Source of the DNA: Planctomycetota bacterium
GTDB lineage: Bacteria > Planctomycetota > Phycisphaerae > UBA1845 > PWPN01
Length of the DNA stretch: 41,098 nucleotides
Direction of reading: 5' to 3'
Assembly (NCBI GenBank): GCA_029550525.1
Contig: JAKPHF010000063.1
Location: 1 to 41,098 of the forward strand
A program made the translations under genes and the position numbers. Shown piece by piece: positions 1 to 7,931 of this stretch (position 1 is the first letter of the stretch; each line of letters opens with the position of its first letter). The notes beneath the pieces are model-generated. The model saw only the letters and a list, made by a program, of their open reading frames with translations, did not search any database and was not told the origin of the DNA.

Positions 1-47
1 ATACATTGCCATTTGACATGGCAAGGGAAGTGAGTTACATTCTGATC

Positions 48-269
48 ATGGCAAAGAAAAGCACAAAGGCGAATGCAGTGGAACAACTACGCGAAGCGGT
101 CCGCCAGAGCGGGCAGACGATGTATGCGGTCGCCAAGGGCAGCGGTGTTGATTACGCGGTGCTGTCCCGGTTCATGGCCGACCAGCTGGGGCTGAACCTG
201 GACACGGCGGCGCGGCTGATGGATTACCTCGGGCTGGAACTGCGGCCCGTGAAGAAAGGCGGTAAGTGA
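48..269 (+). CDS. Small HTH (Cro/C1-like) DNA-binding protein
   Basis: A 73-residue basic protein. Residues about 20-65 fit a lambda-repressor-like helix-turn-helix: the segment around MYAVAKGSGVDYAVLSRFM has the usual spacing of the turn and recognition helix, followed by a helix ending in LDYLGLEL-like residues seen in XRE proteins. I chose the ATG at 48, which opens with MAKKSTKAN. A TTG at 6 and an ATG at 18 are in the same frame but would add only a weak extension. It ends one base before the GTG of the integrase, so the two are almost certainly co-transcribed, and a role as regulator or excision helper of the integrated element is inferred. The true 5' context lies at the window edge, so a longer upstream operon is possible. 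Confidence 0.7.
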   Translation: MAKKSTKANAVEQLREAVRQSGQTMYAVAKGSGVDYAVLSRFMADQLGLNLDTAARLMDYLGLELRPVKKGGK

Positions 270-270
270 A

Positions 271-1560
271 GTGGCCAACATCTACAAGGAAGCGAACGGG
301 CGTTATGTGGTCCAGTTCACCGCGCCCAACGACAAGCGATACACCATCCGACTCGGGACGGAATCGGCCAACGTGGCCACGACCGCTAAGACCCGGATTG
401 AGCAACTGATCGTCTGCGCCAAGTACACGATGCCGCTCGACGGCGATACCGCCCGGTGGCTCGTGAACCTGCCCGACAAGACGCACAAGCGGCTGTCCGA
501 CGCCGGTCTCGTGGCCCCGAGGGTCCGCACGGAAACGGCCCTTGGCCCGTTCATCGACCAGTACATCAAGGTGATGGGCTACGCCAAGCCGAACACGCTG
601 CACAATCTGCGGCAGGTTCGCCGGGTGCTCGTGACGTTCTTCGGGGAAAGCCGGCCGATTCAGACGATCACGCCGGGTGATGCCGACGACTGGCGTAAGC
701 GGCTGATGGCGGACGGGTCGGCCGAGAACACCATCAGGCGACGGACCGGGATTGCCCGGCAGTTCTTCAAGTCCGCGGTCCGCAAAGGGCTGATCGAGCG
801 GAACCCGTTCGCGGACCTGCCGGCCACGGTCCAGGCGAACACGAAGCGGTTCTACTTCATCACGAGGGCCGAAGCCGACAAGGTGCTCGCACACTGCCCC
901 GATGCCGAGTGGAAGGTGATATTCGCGCTCAGCCGGTACGGCGGGTTGCGCTGCCCATCAGAACACTTGGCGCTGAAGTGGGCGGACGTGGATTGGGAAC
1001 ACAACCGGATTCTCGTTCACTCGCCCAAGACGGAGCATCATCCGGGCGGCGAGTCGCGACTGATCCCGTTGTTCCCCGAGGTTCGCGAACAGCTTGAAGC
1101 GTTGCTCCTGGACGACAACACGCCCGAGGGTTCCGAATACGTCATTACCCGGTACAGACAGAAGAACTGCAACCTCAGAACCCAACTCGAGCGGATCATT
1201 AAGCGGGCGGGGCTGAAGCCGTGGCCGAAGCCGTTCCAGAATCTTCGCAGCACTCGTGAGACGGAGCTTGCGGAAGAGTATCCGCTCCACGTCGTGACCG
1301 CCTGGCTGGGCAACTCCGAGCCGGTCGCGGCCAAGCACTACCTGCAGATCACCGATGAGCACTTCCAGCGCGCTGCAAATGCGCTGCAGAAGGGTGATGA
1401 AAAGCCGCGCACGGCTTCCAAAGATGCCCCGGTCGATGAGAACGCCGATACGGTTTGCGCCAGCAAGAATGATGATTCACAACAGTTCAGCATGGCCGGT
1501 AGTGAAGTCGATGCGCGAGGGGGGAATCGAACCCCCACACCTTGCGGTACAGGAACCTAA
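271..1560 (+). CDS. Tyrosine recombinase / phage-type integrase
   Basis: A 429-residue integrase. Residues about 85-180 form the SAM-like core-binding domain (FIDQYIKVMGYAKPNTL onwards) and about 195-370 the catalytic domain. Visible catalytic residues are Arg227 in GGLRCPSE, Lys253 in SPKTEHH, Arg326 in QNLRSTRET and the nucleophile Tyr357 in KHYLQI. The usual His of the H-x-x-R box is Gln323, and the later His/Trp position in WLGNS is Asn. The start is GTG at 271, one base after the HTH gene. The last 16 or so codons (from about 1513) are read from the antisense of a tRNA-Leu gene, and the stop codon lies in its anticodon loop, so this end is the attachment core. It probably catalyses site-specific integration and excision of an element lying to the left. 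Confidence 0.9.
   Translation: MANIYKEANGRYVVQFTAPNDKRYTIRLGTESANVATTAKTRIEQLIVCAKYTMPLDGDTARWLVNLPDKTHKRLSDAGLVAPRVRTETALGPFIDQYIKVMGYAKPNTLHNLRQVRRVLVTFFGESRPIQTITPGDADDWRKRLMADGSAENTIRRRTGIARQFFKSAVRKGLIERNPFADLPATVQANTKRFYFITRAEADKVLAHCPDAEWKVIFALSRYGGLRCPSEHLALKWADVDWEHNRILVHSPKTEHHPGGESRLIPLFPEVREQLEALLLDDNTPEGSEYVITRYRQKNCNLRTQLERIIKRAGLKPWPKPFQNLRSTRETELAEEYPLHVVTAWLGNSEPVAAKHYLQITDEHFQRAANALQKGDEKPRTASKDAPVDENADTVCASKNDDSQQFSMAGSEVDARGGNRTPTPCGTGT
1512..1560. other. Probable attachment core (att) of the integrated element
   Basis: The 3' half of tRNA-Leu is shared with the tail of the adjacent integrase. Tyrosine integrases commonly recombine within the 3' part of a tRNA gene and sit next to the intact copy. 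The element should extend leftwards out of the window, with a second copy of part of this tRNA at its far end. The exact core length cannot be set without that second copy. Confidence 0.6.
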
Positions 1561-1593
1561 ATCCTGCGCGTCTGCCAATTCCGCCACTCGCGC
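1512..1593 (-). tRNA. tRNA-Leu (anticodon UAG)
   Basis: Read on the minus strand, the acceptor arms GCGCGAG and CTCGCGC pair (1587-1593 with 1513-1519) with discriminator A at 1512. The T arm is five G:C pairs around TTCGATT (1520-1536). The anticodon stem CAGGA/TCCTG (1550-1566) encloses a loop with TAG at 1557-1559. A long variable arm and the TGGCGGAATTGGCAGACGC D region are typical of leucine tRNA. CCA is not encoded. The gene overlaps the integrase 3' end on the opposite strand. Confidence 0.93.
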
Positions 1594-1672
1594 GCGATTC
1601 AAGTTTTCGGGCGACACTCCTCCGCGGGCGGAGGACACCCTACATGCTGAGGCCGTCCGCGCCGAGCCTGTG

Positions 1673-1721
1673 GACTCAGGACTCAAGCCTCAGGACTCAA
1701 GTCTCAGGCTTCAGGCCTGAA
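1673..1721. repeat. Heptameric tandem repeat array (7 units)
   Basis: Seven consecutive 7-base units follow the pattern G-N-Y-T-C-A-R, for example GACTCAG, GACTCAA and GTCTCAG, with a last diverged unit. On the minus strand units two to seven (in minus-strand order) each contain TGA. The array lies between the tRNA-Leu gene and the MMPL exporter. Related arrays are at 21613-21640 and, with a different core, at 9211, 13753 and 35031. Confidence 0.8.
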
Positions 1722-1836
1722 CACGCCGGCCGCAGCTGCCCGGACTGTCATTGTACCCGGCGGGCGGGACGCCACCAAGCGGCCGGCCAAGCCGTCCCCG
1801 CTTGTGTCGGGGACGGAAAACCGCTAGAACTTCCGC

Positions 1837-4260
1837 ATGTTTCAGCACTTGGGGCAATGGATTGCTCGCCGGCCGGTCGAAATCGTCCTGGTCTGGGCCG
1901 CGCTCGTGGTGGCAGGCGCCATTTGGGCGAGCCATGAGCGCGAGCGTCCGCCGGCCGACGTGGGCTCGTTCCTGCCGCCCGGACATCCCGTGAACCGCAC
2001 CAACGAACTGGTCCGCGCGGCCTTCCCCAAGCTGGACAGCCGCAGCCAGATCGTGGCCATCGCCTATCGTCCGGAAGGCCTGACGCCGGCCGACTTCGCC
2101 TGGCTGGGCCAGCTGGGCGAAGCGACCGAAGCACGGATGCACCGCGAGGTGCTCTCGCCGGCGGTCCCGTTCCTTCGCCACCGGCTGGTCTCGCACGACC
2201 AGCAGGCGGCCATGCTAGTCATCGGCCTGCCCAACAACTTCATCAGTGCCGCCGCCGCCGCGTCCGTCAAGCAGTTCGAGGCCATTCTGGCCGACATGCC
2301 GCCGCCGGACGGCCTCACCGTCGAGATCACCGGAACCGCCGGCATCGGACGGGACTACGGCCTCGCCACGGAGCGAGCGTTGCACCGCACGACCTGGGTG
2401 ACCATCGTGGCCGTGCTGCTCATCCTCGTCCTGGTTTACCGCTCGCCCGCCGGCGCCCTCGTGCCGCTTGTGGCAATCGGTGCCAGCGTTTACCTGGCCA
2501 TGGTCCTGTTGGCCGTGCTGACCCACTTTGGGTGGGAAATCTCGACCATGGAGCACATTTTCGCCGTGGTGCTGATCTTCGGCATGGGCGTGGACTTCGC
2601 CCTGTTCTGGATCGCCCGCTATCGCGAAGAACTGCAGCAGCACGGCGATTTTGACGCCTCGGCGCAGGCGGCCACGCGTTTCTCCGGCCCAGCCATCCTC
2701 GTGAGCGCGGCCACCACGATCTGCGGTCTCTCCACGCTCATCGCGACGGATCTCACGCCGACTCGCAGCGCGGGCAAGATCCTGCCTATCGTGCTCATCG
2801 TCGCGTTGCTGGCCGCCCTGACGCTCACGCCGGCGCTGGCTCGGCGTCTGGGCAGCGTGCTGTTCTGGCCGATTGGCTTCGCCGGCAAGGCCACGCTCGG
2901 CGAGCAGCGGATTTGGCCCGTCGTGGCCGACTTCGTCACGCGAAAACCCAAGGCCATTCTTGCCGTAGGTCTGGTTGCTCTCGGCGTTCCCGCGTTGATC
3001 GCGGTGCAACTCGAACCGCGGTTCGATTCCCTCTCGGAGCTGCCGCCGGGCTCATCGTCGCGTCGGGGCTCCGAGATCGCCAACGCGCATTTTGCCAAGG
3101 GGTTGTTGTACTCAAACCAGGTTCTTCTGCGGTTCGGCCAGCCGCTGCCTATCGGGCAACTGCACGGCATCAGCAGCCAGATTGCCGCCCGGATCGCCGC
3201 CGTTCCCGGCGTGCACGACGTGTATTCGCTGGACGCGCCGCTGGGTCGCAGGGGAGCCGGAGCGTCGGCTCATGTCGGGGCGGCTATGGCGTGGTTGGGG
3301 CAGAGCCTCGCCGACGAATCGGCCGATCGTTCGCCGGGCCGACAGTGGCTCGGGCGACTGCCGTTGACCGGCAAGATCGCCGAGACCGGCCGGTTCATCA
3401 GGACCTATTACCTCTCGCAAGAACCTCAGATGCTGCGGTTCGAGGTGCTGATCGACGCGTTGCCGTTCTCGCCCGAGGCCATGCGGATCATGCAGGAAGT
3501 CGTCGCGGCGACCGAGGAAATGGCGGTGCCGCTTGTTGCGGGGGTATCTACCCGTCCCGCCGGTGGCGCGGCCGGATTGACAACCCGACCGTCCCAGTTC
3601 GGCGAGGCCCGCCCACTCGCGGAAGCGGAATCCGCGCCCGAGGTGCTCGCCACCGGCCTCACGCCGTACATTCTCGGCGTTCGCGAAGTCACCAGCCGTG
3701 ATCAGATCCGCATCAAGATCCTCGCTTCGTTGGTGATCGCCGCCATCGTCTTCTCGCTCATCCGCGACCTGGCGCTCACGTTGTTCATGATGGTGGCCAC
3801 CTGGCTCACGTACGGCGCTGCCATCGCCGCTAGCGAGGGCTTCTTCGTGTGGGTCATGGGCGAACACGGGCTCGACTGGAAGGTGCGCCTGATCGTCTTC
3901 GTCATCATCGTGGCGGTGGGGCAGGACTACAACATCTTTCTCGTCAGTCGACTGTTCCAGGAGCCCTCGGACCTGTCCGAAGCCGAAGCGGCCCGCCGGG
4001 CCATCATCCGCACCGGTTCGGTCATCAGCAACTGTGGGCTCATCATGGCTGCCACGCTCGGCTCGCTCTGGGCCGGTGGACTGGGGCTGCTTCGCCAGGT
4101 GGGCTTCGCGCTGGCGCTCGGTATTCTCCTCGACACCTTCTTCGTCCGCCCGCTCCTGTTGCCGAGCTTTTTCCTCGCGACGCAACGTCGCCGTCGTACC
4201 TCACTGGCCGGCGAGAACGCGACATCGTGCGATGGGATGAAAGATTCAGGATCTTCCTGA
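1837..4260 (+). CDS. MMPL/RND-superfamily exporter
   Basis: An 807-residue inner-membrane transporter with the duplicated RND layout: TM1 at about 14-31, a periplasmic loop to about 180, five or six membrane spans from about 184 to 345, a second large loop, and a second set of spans from about 625 to 785. The proton-relay-like signatures are FGMGVDFALF (about 248-257) in the first half and GQDYNIF (about 695-701) in the second, both typical of the MMPL family (HpnN and MmpL relatives). Substrates of relatives are lipids or hydrophobic molecules; nothing here specifies the cargo. No membrane-fusion partner or outer-membrane channel is adjacent. The ATG at 1837 has no good Shine-Dalgarno site. 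The length and two-fold pattern look complete. Confidence 0.85.
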   Translation: MFQHLGQWIARRPVEIVLVWAALVVAGAIWASHERERPPADVGSFLPPGHPVNRTNELVRAAFPKLDSRSQIVAIAYRPEGLTPADFAWLGQLGEATEARMHREVLSPAVPFLRHRLVSHDQQAAMLVIGLPNNFISAAAAASVKQFEAILADMPPPDGLTVEITGTAGIGRDYGLATERALHRTTWVTIVAVLLILVLVYRSPAGALVPLVAIGASVYLAMVLLAVLTHFGWEISTMEHIFAVVLIFGMGVDFALFWIARYREELQQHGDFDASAQAATRFSGPAILVSAATTICGLSTLIATDLTPTRSAGKILPIVLIVALLAALTLTPALARRLGSVLFWPIGFAGKATLGEQRIWPVVADFVTRKPKAILAVGLVALGVPALIAVQLEPRFDSLSELPPGSSSRRGSEIANAHFAKGLLYSNQVLLRFGQPLPIGQLHGISSQIAARIAAVPGVHDVYSLDAPLGRRGAGASAHVGAAMAWLGQSLADESADRSPGRQWLGRLPLTGKIAETGRFIRTYYLSQEPQMLRFEVLIDALPFSPEAMRIMQEVVAATEEMAVPLVAGVSTRPAGGAAGLTTRPSQFGEARPLAEAESAPEVLATGLTPYILGVREVTSRDQIRIKILASLVIAAIVFSLIRDLALTLFMMVATWLTYGAAIAASEGFFVWVMGEHGLDWKVRLIVFVIIVAVGQDYNIFLVSRLFQEPSDLSEAEAARRAIIRTGSVISNCGLIMAATLGSLWAGGLGLLRQVGFALALGILLDTFFVRPLLLPSFFLATQRRRRTSLAGENATSCDGMKDSGSS

Positions 4261-4534
4261 CATAGGTAATCGCTTTTGGAATTCTCCAAGCCGACGCGAC
4301 CTGCCTACGATTCTTCGCGGAGCATCGGGTAGGGACCCCGACGTTCCGCATAAATCGTCGTACATGTATTTTCGGACGAGCATCGTAACGCACGATTATG
4401 GTGCACGCTTCCGGCGTGCAGTTGCCACGCAAGATGCCGTGCGCCGCGATCGAAGTGCAACCATGCTTGAGGGCTCGAGTGCAGTACCGCGCCGGCGTGA
4501 AACACGTCGGAGCCGCGAGAAAGGGAAGGGCTGC

Positions 4535-7500
4535 ATGGCAATGCAACGACAAGAGAGGCCGTGCCTCGATCATCCACAGCAGCGTGTCCGCGGTTCATCC
4601 CGACGCCATTTGAGGTCCATCGTCGCCCTGTGCACTGTGATCTTGCTGCGCGCGGGAGCAGATGCTCGTGCTGATTCCGGTACGCGTGCCCCGTTGTTGA
4701 TGCAGGCTCTGCCGCTTCCGGCGGGAGGGCATGCCGAGCCCATCTTCGCCGGGCACGTTCCGACCAAGGGGGGCGGTCAGATCACAACGGCTGTCTGCGA
4801 GACGGTTCTTTACGAAAACATCTCCGTTCAGCCCAGTTGGTACGCCCCGGGGGCCGGCTCGGAACTGATCGACTTCGGCACGACCGCGGGCGGACGGGTG
4901 TGCCGGATTACGTTCACATACGTCACGACCGCACCTACGCCGGGCGTTGTTACCATCAGGCTCTACCAGGGCACGTCGGCGTTCATCTGCCCGGGCACGC
5001 AGTTGGCCAGCTTCGCGTTCAGCGGCTTGGGTGGATCGACGGACGGCGAGGCCATCGCCTACACTTATACGTACGATTTGCTCGAGTCCGAGAAGTTCGA
5101 CCTTTCGCCGGGCAATTTCGGCTACGGCTATGAGTTCGATAACAGCAACACCGGCGTCTATCTCGCCGCCGGCGGGGCGGGACAGGACAACGCCTTTTGG
5201 GACGATTGCAGCCTCATCTGGTTCGGCGGCTCACCCTGGGCCGGGGCACGCTTTCGGCTTCACGCCGAAGGCGCCAGCGGCGAGCATTGTCACAACCCGC
5301 CGAATTACGACCTGGAGCTCACGCCCACGCTGGCCTGGCAGACCACCGGCGCGACCTCGTTCCAGAGCGGAGGCTGCCGGATCTACCGCCTGTACATGGA
5401 TACGGTGCACGGCTACGACTTCAGCCTGTGCAGCAACGACGCGGTGGGGGGGCAGTGGACCGGCCCCGGCGACGGCGATTTGGCGCTATTCAATGCAGCC
5501 GGCGTGCAACTGTGGAGCATCGATGGCCGTTCGACCTGCGACTATGACGCCTCCACGCTGGCCACTGATTATGAGCGATATGTGCCGCCGGTCAGCGGGT
5601 ACTACTACCTGAAAGTCAAGGAGTTTCTCCAAGGTTCCGGCTCGTACATACTGGCCTATCGCGCGAGCCGTGTGCCGCCCCAGATTCGAATTGAGCCGGA
5701 CACGCTCAACTTCGATTGCATGTCGCCGCCTGCTGCTCCAGCCGCGGGCGCGGCCGCGACTGCGACCGCACCCGTCGTTTCGCCGAGTCATCCGGAACTG
5801 CTGAACGATGGCGGTGGCTCCACTCCGGCCACAAGAACCGCCCGGCTCATCGACGAGCCCACCGTCCGCCAGGCCTTCGTCAACGGGCAAGCCCGCACCG
5901 ATGTCATCGTCATGTTCAAAGCGCCTCCCCGAATCGTTACCACTGACTTTGATGACGCTCGATCTCTTGCGGATCTGCAGGTGGCTATCACCGAGCGAGC
6001 CAAAGCCATCAAGGCTCGCCTTGCTCCCGGCGATTTGGAGGAACGCCGCACGTTCAGGAACATTCCCGGCTTCTCGGCATCCGTGACCGCCGCCGGCCTC
6101 GAAAAGTTGCTCGCGGACCCCGACGTCCTCAGCGTCGAGCCCGTCCGCATCCTGCGGGCCCATCTCCAGCAGGGCCTGTCGCTCATGAACGCGACGGTTT
6201 ACCGCTCGACGTACAATGGCGCCGGCATCGCCATTGCCATCTGCGACACCGGCATCGACTACAACCATCCCATGCTCGGCAACGGCGGCTTCCCCAACGC
6301 CAAGGTCATCGGCGGCACGGACGTGGGCGACCATGATCCCAATCCGCTGGACTGCCAGGGTCACGGCACGAGCTGTGCGGGCATCGCCGCGGGCGACGTC
6401 GGTATCAGCGGCGATTATATCGGCGGCGTCGCCCCGGCCGCCCGGCTGTATGCCGTCAAGATCGTCACCGGTTGCACGGGATCGGCGACCAATGACGCCA
6501 TGATCGCCGGGTGGGACTGGTGCATCACGCACAAGAACGCCAATCCGGCCTACCCCATCATGGTTATCAGCACGAGCTTCGGCGGCGACCGCTATTTCGC
6601 GTACTGCGACGGCGATACCGCTGCCATGACGATCGCCGCCCGCACCGCCGTCGCCGCGGGCATAACGCTCGTCGTCTCCAGCGGCAACGACGGCTATTGC
6701 GATTCCATGGCCTGGCCGGCTTGCATCAGCAGCGTCATCTCCGTCGGGGCCGTTTATGATGCCGCTTTCGGTTCCGCGGCGTTCTGCGTCCACGCCGCAT
6801 CGTGTGGGCCCAAGGCTTCGTATCCCGGCTGTCCTACCGGATACCGCGCCGACGAGATCACCGCCCCCGATCGCGTCACCGCCTATTCCAACAGTGCCGC
6901 GTTCCTCGATCTGTTCGCCCCCAGCCACAACGCTTCCACCACCGACATCGTGGGCTCGGGCGGGTATTCGAGCGGTGCCTACACGTCCAACTTCGGCGGC
7001 ACGTCGGCCGCGTGCCCCTATGTGGCCGGGGCGGTCGCCGCGCTGCAGCACGCGGCTCGCTCGATCCGCGGCACTTACCTGACTCCCGACGAAGTTCGCA
7101 CGCTGCTCGCGTCGACGGGGGATGAACTTACCGACTCCAAGGCTGGCATCACCAAGCCGCGGGTGAATCTCGGCCGGGCGATCGAAGCTTTGGCTGACTG
7201 CTCTCAGCAGAGCCTGACCATCTATAATGACGGCACGGAACCGCTGCATGTGACTGCCGTCGACAAACCCGCTTGGCTGACGCTTGTCACGCCGCCTCCT
7301 TACGTCGTCTATGGCGGCAGCAGCTTGCGTGTCTGCGTCACCGCCGACTGCAATTCGTGCGCTGGCACGCCGCTGGCCGCCAACGTGGTCGTGCATTCGA
7401 ACGATCCCGACACGCCGAGCGCCTCGGTGCCTGCGCAGCTGCAATGCCCCTGCGATCACCCGGCCGACATGGATAATGACTGCGACGTGGACGCCGATGA

Positions 7501-7708
7501 TCTGGCGATCTTCATCGATTGTGCTGCCGGGCCGGCCGTGCCCTATACGCCGGTGCTCCCAGCCGGCTGCACGCTCTCGCCGAACGGGCTCGGTCGTATC
7601 CGGGCCGACATCGACGCCGATGATGACGTGGACGTGGACGACTTCGCCATCCTTCAGCGCTGCTGGAGCGGTGCCGGCACGACGGCCACGCTCGATTGCC
7701 TTAACTGA
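4535..7708 (+). CDS. Secreted subtilisin-family (S8) serine protease with dockerin-like C-terminus
   Basis: A 1057-residue exported protease. The reading frame is open from 4364, but I start at 4535: an AGGGAAGGG ribosome site lies just upstream and residues about 24-45 form a signal peptide. The order is an all-beta region (about 50-260), a pre-peptidase-C-like beta domain (about 265-380), the beginning of an Ig-like domain (IRIEPDTLNFD, about 384), an I9-type propeptide (about 450-540), the S8 catalytic domain (Asp571 in CDTGIDYNHP, His610 in GHGTSCAG, Ser824 in GGTSAACPYVAG), the rest of an Ig-like domain (about 887-970), and two dockerin-like Asp-rich calcium motifs (about 980-1050). The last are typical of Phycisphaerae secreted proteins. 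The Ig-like domain appears to be interrupted by the protease. Role: extracellular protein degradation. Confidence 0.88.
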   Translation: MAMQRQERPCLDHPQQRVRGSSRRHLRSIVALCTVILLRAGADARADSGTRAPLLMQALPLPAGGHAEPIFAGHVPTKGGGQITTAVCETVLYENISVQPSWYAPGAGSELIDFGTTAGGRVCRITFTYVTTAPTPGVVTIRLYQGTSAFICPGTQLASFAFSGLGGSTDGEAIAYTYTYDLLESEKFDLSPGNFGYGYEFDNSNTGVYLAAGGAGQDNAFWDDCSLIWFGGSPWAGARFRLHAEGASGEHCHNPPNYDLELTPTLAWQTTGATSFQSGGCRIYRLYMDTVHGYDFSLCSNDAVGGQWTGPGDGDLALFNAAGVQLWSIDGRSTCDYDASTLATDYERYVPPVSGYYYLKVKEFLQGSGSYILAYRASRVPPQIRIEPDTLNFDCMSPPAAPAAGAAATATAPVVSPSHPELLNDGGGSTPATRTARLIDEPTVRQAFVNGQARTDVIVMFKAPPRIVTTDFDDARSLADLQVAITERAKAIKARLAPGDLEERRTFRNIPGFSASVTAAGLEKLLADPDVLSVEPVRILRAHLQQGLSLMNATVYRSTYNGAGIAIAICDTGIDYNHPMLGNGGFPNAKVIGGTDVGDHDPNPLDCQGHGTSCAGIAAGDVGISGDYIGGVAPAARLYAVKIVTGCTGSATNDAMIAGWDWCITHKNANPAYPIMVISTSFGGDRYFAYCDGDTAAMTIAARTAVAAGITLVVSSGNDGYCDSMAWPACISSVISVGAVYDAAFGSAAFCVHAASCGPKASYPGCPTGYRADEITAPDRVTAYSNSAAFLDLFAPSHNASTTDIVGSGGYSSGAYTSNFGGTSAACPYVAGAVAALQHAARSIRGTYLTPDEVRTLLASTGDELTDSKAGITKPRVNLGRAIEALADCSQQSLTIYNDGTEPLHVTAVDKPAWLTLVTPPPYVVYGGSSLRVCVTADCNSCAGTPLAANVVVHSNDPDTPSASVPAQLQCPCDHPADMDNDCDVDADDLAIFIDCAAGPAVPYTPVLPAGCTLSPNGLGRIRADIDADDDVDVDDFAILQRCWSGAGTTATLDCLN

Positions 7709-7718
7709 CGCGTCGGGG

Positions 7719-7737
7719 GGCGGGCGTCTGGCCCGCC
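7719..7737. terminator. Hairpin after the subtilase gene
   Basis: GGCGGGC (7719-7725) and GCCCGCC (7731-7737) pair around a 5-base loop, 11 bases past the stop codon. There is no U-tract, so it may only pause or protect the transcript. It resembles the GGCGGGC palindromes at 13644-13715 and 19482-19509. Confidence 0.4.
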
Positions 7738-7931
7738 TGGACCCTGCTTGAAGTACTTGCCACTGAGAAGGGCGTCTCGCTCGCCAAGAACGGCGCGAAT
7801 CCTCGTCCCCAAACGCGTGGCCGTTGTCTTGCCCGGCCCAGCTGTCCAGGTACTGCGCCTCCAATTCACAAATCTCCTCGTATCGCGTAACCTGATCGTG
7901 GAACGGATATGCGCTTACAGGAGAAACGATC

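Noticed and set aside
1673..1721. The tandem repeats as a CRISPR array.
   Set aside because: Units are 7 bases with no spacers, and there are no cas genes.
4364..4534. N-terminal extension of the subtilase to the ATG at 4364.
   Set aside because: The extra 57 residues are Arg-rich and would precede the signal peptide; the ATG at 4535 has a good ribosome site.
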